A DNA stretch of 64,000 bases from contig NZ_JAFDSS010000001.1 in assembly GCF_017831975.1 (NCBI RefSeq), positions 2,604,001-2,668,000 of the forward strand. Direction: 5' to 3'. Position 1 is the first letter of the stretch, and each line of letters starts with the position of its first letter. This DNA comes from Microbacterium terrae (lineage in GTDB: Bacteria > Actinomycetota > Actinomycetes > Actinomycetales > Microbacteriaceae). Position numbers and translations under genes: made by a program. The notes below the pieces were generated by a model. It worked only from the letters and a program-made list of their open reading frames with translations, searched no databases and was not told the origin of the DNA. Positions 58,380-64,000 of this stretch are shown here, one piece after another.

Positions 58380-58990
58380 GCGGATACCTCCGAGGGCGTA
58401 CGGGTGGACAGGACGCGCAGGCCGGCGGCCACACGCTGCTGGAACGCGAGGAACGACACGAGCTGCGACAGTGTGACGATGCCGTCGGCCGTCCAGCCCG
58501 CATCGAGCAGACGGGCCTGTGCCGCCCCGTCCGCCTCGCGCGGACGCGCGGTGAGCAGGTGCGCGTGGGTGATCGCTGCGGTCAGGTGCTCGCCCAGCGC
58601 ATCCCGCGCGGCGATCCCCGGCTCGTAGCGTCGCCCGTCGGTGCTCTCGGGCTGCAGGCCCGCCTCGGCGTACGTTCCGAACGGACCGGCCGTCGCGGAA
58701 GCGGATGCCTCGGCGAGAACGGTCGCCGCACGCTCCGGGTCAGCCGCGGTTGCAGCATCCGCGTAGTACGCCGCGGTCTCATCGTCGGCCGTCGCGCGCG
58801 TCGCGAACGCGGCGACCAGCAGCCGCTCGGCGAGCGCGAAGTCGCTGTCGTCGATCGGAGCGAACAGCGCGTCGTGGCTCGCCTGGAGCTGCTCGCGCGT
58901 GACGGGGCGCCGACGGCGGAGCAGGTCGAGGGCATCGCCTTCGGAGACGCCGACGAGGACGTCGACGATGTCGGGTGTCGCGGTGGTCAT
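58376..58990 (-). CDS. CMD domain protein without CxxC
   Basis: 204 residues with the all-helical carboxymuconolactone decarboxylase-like fold: EQLQASHDALFAPIDDSDFALAERLLVAAFATR, AAITHAHLLTARPREADGAAQARLLDAGWTADGIVTLSQLVSFLAFQQRVAAGLRVL. The catalytic CxxC of AhpD is absent, in contrast to its neighbour. It fits the Avi_7170-type CMD family that pairs with the AhpD-like protein. Probably a heteromeric partner. Overlaps the monooxygenase stop (ATGA). Confidence 0.82.
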   Translation of the reverse strand: MTTATPDIVDVLVGVSEGDALDLLRRRRPVTREQLQASHDALFAPIDDSDFALAERLLVAAFATRATADDETAAYYADAATAADPERAATVLAEASASATAGPFGTYAEAGLQPESTDGRRYEPGIAARDALGEHLTAAITHAHLLTARPREADGAAQARLLDAGWTADGIVTLSQLVSFLAFQQRVAAGLRVLSTRTPSEVSA

Positions 58991-60057
58991 GTGTTTTCCT
59001 TTCCGGCGGAGCCGAGGGTCTCGAGCGGCGCGCGGTCGCGCGTCGTCCAGCCGAGAGCGGGCGCGACCTCGGTCGCGAAGAGTTCGATCGAGCGCAGCAC
59101 GAAATCGTGCGGCGCATCGACCGAGTGCACCTGGAACGCGACCTCGTCGGCCCGTGCCAGCGTCGTGTCGGCCGCGAGCGATGCAGCCACCTCGTCGGGT
59201 GTGCCGAGGTGGGTGTCGAGCGCGGCGATCAGTTCGTCGAGGTCGTCGCCGGGGATCGACTGGCCTTGGCGGCGGAACCCCTCGGCCGCGCGGCGGAGGC
59301 CGACCTCGGCGAAGCGCAGGGCTTCACGGCGGTCGTCGGCGACGAAGACGGTGCGCGATGCGGTGACGCGCGGACGCGCACCGGCGGGGAGCGCGTCGAG
59401 GTAGCGGTCGATGATCGGGTTCTGCAGGTCGGCGATCGTCGCGTGCGGCGCCTCGGCCGGTCGCGGCTGGGTGCGCGAGAGCAGCAGGCCGTGGCCGTGC
59501 ACCCCGGCGCGCTGTCCGCCCGCGGGCGAGAAGGTGGCCTGCCAGATCCGGTCGCCGAGTCCGGCGGCTCCATCCGCCGACCCCGCCGCGTCCGGATAGA
59601 GCGTGTTCCCGCCGCCGATCTCGCGACCGGCGAGCGCGTCGAGCAGCACGGCGAGCTTCTCGTCGTAGACGCGCGCCTTCGCCGCGACATCCTGCCCGAA
59701 CGGCACGAACGACGACGGCGTGCCGCCGCTGCCGAGACCGAGGTCGATGCGGCCGCCCGAGAGCAGGTCGGCGACGACGGCGTCTTCGGCCACCCGCACG
59801 GGGTCTTCGAGCGGCAGTGTCACGACTCCGGTGCCGAGACGGATCTCGCTCGTCGACGCGGCGACGTGCGCGAGGAACACGAGCGGCGCGGGGAGGCCGC
59901 CCTCGGCGGCGCGGAAGTGGTGCTGCGCGACCCAGGCGCGCTGGATCCCGAAGCGTTCGGCGTGGCGGATCTGGTCCGTCGCGAGCCGATAGCGCTCGGC
60001 AGGCGGCGCGTCGTCGAGCAGGCGCGTGAAGAATGCGAGGGTGGGTGCAGCGGTCAT
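58987..60057 (-). CDS. LLM class flavin-dependent monooxygenase (KPN_01858-like)
   Basis: 356 residues. Luciferase-like features: [78 protein letters not shown] and DRIWQATFSPAGGQRAG. It fits the family found with CMD and AhpD-like proteins and a peptide-type transporter. Likely an FMNH2-dependent oxygenase for an imported sulfur compound. Start overlaps the ATPase stop (ATGA). Confidence 0.87.
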   Translation of the reverse strand: MTAAPTLAFFTRLLDDAPPAERYRLATDQIRHAERFGIQRAWVAQHHFRAAEGGLPAPLVFLAHVAASTSEIRLGTGVVTLPLEDPVRVAEDAVVADLLSGGRIDLGLGSGGTPSSFVPFGQDVAAKARVYDEKLAVLLDALAGREIGGGNTLYPDAAGSADGAAGLGDRIWQATFSPAGGQRAGVHGHGLLLSRTQPRPAEAPHATIADLQNPIIDRYLDALPAGARPRVTASRTVFVADDRREALRFAEVGLRRAAEGFRRQGQSIPGDDLDELIAALDTHLGTPDEVAASLAADTTLARADEVAFQVHSVDAPHDFVLRSIELFATEVAPALGWTTRDRAPLETLGSAGKENT

Positions 60058-61691
60058 GCCGCGACCTCCGATCGTCCGGGTACGGCGGCGAGCAGTTCGC
60101 GCGTGTACTCATGGGTGGGGGTGAGGAAGAGATCCTCGGTGCTGCGCGTCTCGACGATGCGGCCGCGTCGCATGACCGACACCGTGTGGCTGATGCGTCG
60201 CACCACGGCGAGGTCGTGCGAGATGAACAGGTACGTCAGCCCGAGCTCCTGCTGCAGCGATTCGAGGAGCTCGAGGATGCGCGCCTGCACGGTGACGTCG
60301 AGCGCCGAGACGGCCTCGTCGAGCACCACGATGTCGGGATTGATCGCGAGCGCGCGGGCGATCGCCACGCGCTGCCGCTGACCGCCCGACAGCTCGCGGG
60401 GCGATCGCTCGAGCACGTCGGCGGGAAGTGCGACACGGTCGAGCAGCGCGGCGGCTCGCGCGCGACGCGACGCCCGGGTGCCCTCCGCGAAGTTGTGCAG
60501 CGGCTCGGCCACGATCTGCGCGATGCTCTGCCGCGGGTCGAGCGACGAGAACGGGTTCTGGTAGACGAGCTGGATGCGACGGCGCAGCTGCCGCAGGCCG
60601 TCGCGCTTGAGTCCTGCCACTTCGACGCCGTCCAGCTCGATGCGGCCGGCATCCGGATCGAGGAACCGGGTCACCAGCCGCGCGGTCGTGGTCTTGCCCG
60701 ATCCGGACTCGCCGACGAGCGCGTGGGTCGTTCCCCGTCGCACCTGGAACGACACGTCGTCCACCGCACGGAAGGGCCCCTGACCCCGCCCCTGCACGGT
60801 GAACTCCTTGACCAGGCCCTCGGCGACGATCGCGAAGGGGTTCTCGGCTGCGGCTGCCGCGGCATCGCGCAGGAAGAGCGGCGGTGCCGGACGCCGGAAG
60901 TCGCCCGTCGCGAGCGCAGGGGCATCGGCGAGCAGCTGACGCGTGTAGGGATCGGACGGAGACGAGAGGATGCCGGCGGCCGAGCCCTGCTCGACCACCC
61001 GACCCTGGTTCAGCACGACGATCCGCTGTGCGCGGTCGGCCGCGACACCGAGATCGTGGGTGACGAGCAGCACCGCGGTGCCCTCCTCGCGGCGGAGGTC
61101 GTCGATGAGATCGAGGATGCGCCGCTGCACGGTGGCATCGAGTGCGCTCGTGGGCTCGTCGGCGATGATCAGTCGTGGGCGCAGTGCGATCGCCGTGGCG
61201 ATGAGCACCCGCTGCCGCATGCCGCCCGACAGCTCGTGCGGGTACTGGCGCGCGCGGAGGCCGGGGTCGTCGAGCCCGACCCGCTCGAGCAGCTCGAGCA
61301 CGCGCCCGCGCACCTCCGCCCGGTCGCGCACGCCGTGGAGGCGCAGGATCTCGCCGACCTGCACCCCGATCGGCCGCACCGGGTCGAGCGACGACACGGG
61401 GTCCTGCGGGATCAGCCCCACCTGTGCTCCGCGGATGCTGCGCAGACGCTTCGGGCCCCAGCCCGAGATGTCGACGCCGCCGAGCGAGATCGAGCCGCCC
61501 TCGACGCGTCCACCCTCGGGAAGCAGCCCGATCAGAGCGTGCGCCGTCGTCGACTTGCCCGATCCGGACTCGCCGACGAGCGCCACGACCTCGCCCTCGC
61601 CGATCGCGAGGTCCACACCGTGGACGACGTCACGCCGGCCCGACCGGGTCTCGTACGACACGCGCAGGCCCTGCACGTCCAAGACGCTCAT
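60054..61691 (-). CDS. ABC transporter ATP-binding protein, two NBDs fused
   Basis: 545 residues with two nucleotide-binding domains. First: GESGSGKST, LSGGMRQR, LIIADEPTSALD. Second: GESGSGKTT, LSGGQRQR, DIVVLDEAVSALD. ATG 61691 overlaps the stop of the permease. It drives the second peptide-type importer in the locus. Compared with the ATPase at 50976 the domains are the same in order but the linker sequence differs, so the two are paralogues and not a recent duplication. Confidence 0.93.
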   Translation of the reverse strand: MSVLDVQGLRVSYETRSGRRDVVHGVDLAIGEGEVVALVGESGSGKSTTAHALIGLLPEGGRVEGGSISLGGVDISGWGPKRLRSIRGAQVGLIPQDPVSSLDPVRPIGVQVGEILRLHGVRDRAEVRGRVLELLERVGLDDPGLRARQYPHELSGGMRQRVLIATAIALRPRLIIADEPTSALDATVQRRILDLIDDLRREEGTAVLLVTHDLGVAADRAQRIVVLNQGRVVEQGSAAGILSSPSDPYTRQLLADAPALATGDFRRPAPPLFLRDAAAAAAENPFAIVAEGLVKEFTVQGRGQGPFRAVDDVSFQVRRGTTHALVGESGSGKTTTARLVTRFLDPDAGRIELDGVEVAGLKRDGLRQLRRRIQLVYQNPFSSLDPRQSIAQIVAEPLHNFAEGTRASRRARAAALLDRVALPADVLERSPRELSGGQRQRVAIARALAINPDIVVLDEAVSALDVTVQARILELLESLQQELGLTYLFISHDLAVVRRISHTVSVMRRGRIVETRSTEDLFLTPTHEYTRELLAAVPGRSEVAA

Positions 61692-62674
61692 CGCGTCCCC
61701 TTTCCGATCGACTGGCTGATGCGGTTGGCGCTCAGCACGACCACGAGCACCACGAGGCCGGGGAGGGTGGTGAGCCACCAGGCGGTGGCGACGTAGTTGC
61801 GTCCCTCGGCGATGAGGAGCCCCCACTCGGGCGTCGGCGGCGGAGCCCCGTACCCGAGGAATCCGAGGGTCGAGATGGCGAGGATCGCGGCGCCGAACTG
61901 CAGGGCCGCGAGGCCGACGACGGCGGTGAGCGAGTTCGGCAGCACGTGGCGACGCAGCACCGAGGCGAACGACCCGCCGCTGCCGAAGGCCGCTTCGACG
62001 TAGTCGCTCCGCCGCACCCGCACGACCTCGGAGCGGGAGAGCCGCGCGAACGACGCCACGCTGCCGATGCCGACCGCGATCGCGGCGTTCACCGTTCCGA
62101 AGCCCAGCAGGATGATGATCGACAGCGACAGCAGCAGCCCCGGGATCGACAGGAGCACGTCGACCACCCGCATCAGCACGTCGTCGAGGACGCCGCCGAC
62201 CGATCCCGCCACGACCCCGATCAGTGTGCCGGCGGCGAGACCGACGGTCACCGCGATGAGCGCGCCCGACAGCGAGTGGATCGCGCCGTGGACGACACGG
62301 GCGTAGAGGTCGCGACCGATCGCATCGGTGCCGAACCAGTGCGCGGCGCTCGGCGGCAGCAGCTTGTCTGCGGGGACGCCGTCGATCGGGTCGTGCGAGG
62401 TGAACAGCCACGGTGCGACGGCCCAGAGCACCGCGATAGCGATGACCACGATCGCGAGCACCAGCGTCCAGGACGGGCGGCGTCCCGCGGCGAACAGCCG
62501 CGCGATCGACGAACGGCGGGCGGGCTGTCCCGGGGGTGCGCCGGCATCGCGCGCGAGCGGGTCGACCACGGTTCCGGATGCCTCGTCGCGCGCGATCGCG
62601 GCGGTGGAGGCATCCGTCACCGTCTCCTGCTCCCGGGCCCCGCTGTGTGCCTGAGCGTGTCGAAGGGAGGTCAT
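61688..62674 (-). CDS. ABC transporter permease, DppC type
   Basis: 328 residues from ATG 62674 with GGGAGG just upstream. An N-terminal 65-residue cytoplasmic tail precedes six helices. HWFGTDAIGRDLYARVVHGA, the EAA loop YVEAAFGSGGSFASVLRRHVLPNSL, and GFLGYGAPPPTPEWGLLIAEGRNYV mark the DppC group. Codons 3-8 (SLRHAQ) are encoded by a CTTCGACACGCTCAGG run that resembles a dispersed Microbacteriaceae repeat. Both ends overlap neighbours. Confidence 0.9.
   Translation of the reverse strand: MTSLRHAQAHSGAREQETVTDASTAAIARDEASGTVVDPLARDAGAPPGQPARRSSIARLFAAGRRPSWTLVLAIVVIAIAVLWAVAPWLFTSHDPIDGVPADKLLPPSAAHWFGTDAIGRDLYARVVHGAIHSLSGALIAVTVGLAAGTLIGVVAGSVGGVLDDVLMRVVDVLLSIPGLLLSLSIIILLGFGTVNAAIAVGIGSVASFARLSRSEVVRVRRSDYVEAAFGSGGSFASVLRRHVLPNSLTAVVGLAALQFGAAILAISTLGFLGYGAPPPTPEWGLLIAEGRNYVATAWWLTTLPGLVVLVVVLSANRISQSIGKGTR
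62651..62667. repeat. Candidate dispersed repeat overlapping a permease start
   Basis: CTGAGCGTGTCGAAGGG (CCCTTCGACACGCTCAG on the minus strand) resembles short intergenic repeats I recall from Microbacteriaceae genomes. Here it encodes residues 3-8 of the DppC-type permease and includes part of its upstream region. Only one copy is seen in the window. Confidence 0.3.
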
Positions 62675-63654
62675 GCGATCGCCTCCTGCGGCGTCGGGGC
62701 GGACTCGGCGCGGGCGCGCTGCGAACCGGGGCGGCGACGCAGACGCGGGTCGAGCACCGGGTAGAGAAGGTCGACGACGAGGTTCACGACCACGAAGGTG
62801 AGCGCGGCGAGCACGACGATCCCCTGCAGCACCGGGATGTCCTGGTTCGCGACGGCCTGCTCGGTGATCCGCCCGATCCCCGGTCGCCCGAAGACGGTCT
62901 CGGTGACGACGGCTCCGCCGATGAGCTCGCCGAACAGCACGCCGGCGATGGTGAGCGTGGGCAGGATCGCGTTGCGCGCCACCGAGCGCCACAGCACCCA
63001 CGACGGCGACGCCCCCTTGGCGCGGACGACGGTCACGAACGGCTGCAGCTGCACCTCGTCGATGCTGCGGACGAGGATCTGGGCGAGCGGGGCCGAGATC
63101 GGCACCGCCAGCGTGATGACGGGCAGGATCAGCCCGGCGACCGGATCGGCGCCCACGATCGGCACCCAGCCGAGCCCGAACGAGAACACCTGGATGAGCA
63201 GGATGCCGAGCCAGAACACCGGGACTGCGACGAAGACGCCGGGCAGCGCCCGCAGTCCTTCCCGCAGCCACGCGAACGGGGCCAGCGTCGACAGGAAGGC
63301 TATCGAGAAGGCGATCAGCACGGCGAGCGCGAACCCGAGCGTCGCGAGTGCGGCGGTGGCCGGGAGAGCCTCGCCGATGAGCTGGAGCACGCTCGTGCCG
63401 TACTGCGTGGAGTACCCGAGGTCGCCCTGCGCGTACCCCGTGAGCGTCGCCCAGTACTGCTCCCACCACGACGAGTCGGCGCCGTACGCGATGCGGATCT
63501 GCTCGATCTGATCGGGGGTGAGGCCCAGCTCCGGGTTGTCGTACTTGATCAGGATCGCGTCGCCCGGCAGCAGCTGCAGGAGGATGAAGGTGGCCGAGAA
63601 GGCCGCGATCAGTACGATCGCGGCCTGCCCGGCGCGTCTCAGCGCGTAGCTCAT
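62671..63654 (-). CDS. ABC transporter permease, DppB type
   Basis: 327 residues with six membrane helices. FSATFILLQLLPGDAILIKYDNPELGLTPDQIEQIRIAYGADSSWWEQYWATLTGYAQGDLGYSTQYGTSV and the EAA-like loop VTVVRAKGASPSWVLWRSVARNAILPTLT, then VFGRPGIGRITEQAV, are DppB-group features. Start is 19 nt downstream of the binding-protein stop. Partner of the next permease, to which it is coupled by ATGA. Confidence 0.9.
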   Translation of the reverse strand: MSYALRRAGQAAIVLIAAFSATFILLQLLPGDAILIKYDNPELGLTPDQIEQIRIAYGADSSWWEQYWATLTGYAQGDLGYSTQYGTSVLQLIGEALPATAALATLGFALAVLIAFSIAFLSTLAPFAWLREGLRALPGVFVAVPVFWLGILLIQVFSFGLGWVPIVGADPVAGLILPVITLAVPISAPLAQILVRSIDEVQLQPFVTVVRAKGASPSWVLWRSVARNAILPTLTIAGVLFGELIGGAVVTETVFGRPGIGRITEQAVANQDIPVLQGIVVLAALTFVVVNLVVDLLYPVLDPRLRRRPGSQRARAESAPTPQEAIA

Positions 63655-63672
63655 CGGCTCGGCCCCGGAGTC

Positions 63673-64000
63673 CTAGTTCTCGTCCGCGAGCCACACGTCG
63701 TAGAACGTGGGGCGTGCGACCGACTCGAACTCGACGCCCTGCACGTAGGGCGCAGCGCCGTAGACCTGCGGCTCCTCGAACAGCGGGATCACGTACGCCT
63801 GCTCGGCGAGGTAGTCCTGAACGGCCTGCGATGCGGCGACCCGGGCGTCGGGGTCTGCCGTGGAGGCCACGGCGAGCAGCAGCTCGTCGAGCTTCGCGTC
63901 GTCCGACAGCAGGGTGTTGCGGTTCTGCGTGAAGTACTGGCTCTTGATCACGTCGAGGTCCGCGCGTCCGACCATCGAGTGGTAGAGCGGGGTCTTGAGC
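63673..64000 (-). CDS. Substrate-binding protein of the second peptide-type transporter, 3' part
   Basis: The frame is open to the end of the window; 108 C-terminal residues are visible. They match the end of family 5 binding proteins: DAKLDELLLAVASTADPDARVAASQAVQDYLAEQAYVIPLFEEPQVYGAAPYVQGVEFESVARPTFYDVWL. Together with the CMD, AhpD-like and luciferase-like genes it fits the KPN_01854-type binding protein group. The N-terminus, signal and promoter are outside. Confidence 0.85.
   Translation of the reverse strand, partial: LKTPLYHSMVGRADLDVIKSQYFTQNRNTLLSDDAKLDELLLAVASTADPDARVAASQAVQDYLAEQAYVIPLFEEPQVYGAAPYVQGVEFESVARPTFYDVWLADEN

Noticed and set aside
1..64000. tRNA, rRNA, transposase, integrase, phage genes
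   Set aside because: No TTCGA-type T-loop with an acceptor stem, no rRNA-like segment and no recognisable recombinase was found by reading; a tRNA scan would be the proper test.

Overview
The window is high-GC DNA from an actinobacterium, most likely a Microbacteriaceae member (Microbacterium or a close relative). This is inferred from protein character, the dense codon-third-position GC bias, and very frequent leaderless promoters of the form TAnnnT, then 6-7 nt, then ATG/GTG. I see no rRNA, tRNA, CRISPR array, insertion sequence or prophage gene. The longest gene-free stretch is about 300 nt (37395-37693), and it carries a cysteine leader peptide and a promoter region.

Layout. 1-2.1 kb: the 3' end of a methylmalonate-semialdehyde dehydrogenase gene and a class III aminotransferase. 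2.2-4.5 kb: a hexapeptide-repeat protein, a membrane-anchored SNase-like protein, a DUF1304 membrane protein and a LysR effector domain without its HTH. 4.7-10.1 kb: a four-gene operon (read right to left) of an ECF-type sigma factor, a small protein of unknown function, a subtilisin-like protease with a heptapeptide repeat, and a TPR-CHAT protease. This is the best candidate in the window for a poorly described system. 10.2-15.2 kb: a GATase-like protein, a TspO-like protein, a cation/proton antiporter, a RelA/SpoT synthetase and hypothetical proteins.

15.4-29.1 kb is a xylose/xylo-oligosaccharide region. It holds xylB, xylA, a LacI regulator, a GH3 glycosidase, a CUT1 ABC transporter without its own ATPase, and a ROK regulator, followed by a Gfo/Idh/MocA oxidoreductase, a ThuA-like protein and a second LacI regulator. 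CGAAA/TTTCG half-sites near both the LacI gene and the binding-protein gene suggest one regulator controls uptake and hydrolysis. 29.2-35.1 kb: a second class III aminotransferase, a FUSC-family membrane protein with its TetR regulator, a divergent SDR with a perfect operator palindrome between them, and an SLC13-type permease.

35.2-64 kb is a large sulfur-acquisition region. A transsulfuration pair (cystathionine beta-synthase-like and cystathionine gamma-synthase-like) is preceded by a leaderless 10-codon ORF encoding MLTCRCRPCC, with hairpins after it: a cysteine attenuator arrangement. Divergent to it runs a long operon: peptide-type binding protein, several luciferase-like flavin monooxygenases, O-acetylhomoserine sulfhydrylase, SfnB/DszC-like oxidoreductase, two aldo/keto reductases, and a dipeptide-type ABC transporter. 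It meets a second, opposite operon (ABC transporter, luciferase-like monooxygenase, CMD protein, AhpD-like protein, FMN reductase, then ATP-grasp enzyme and acyl-CoA dehydrogenase-like protein). Seven luciferase-like proteins and one FMN reductase fit oxidative release of sulfite from organosulfur compounds, with O-acetylhomoserine sulfhydrylase and transsulfuration feeding the product into methionine and cysteine. The substrates are not known from sequence. The right end cuts the second operon's binding-protein gene.
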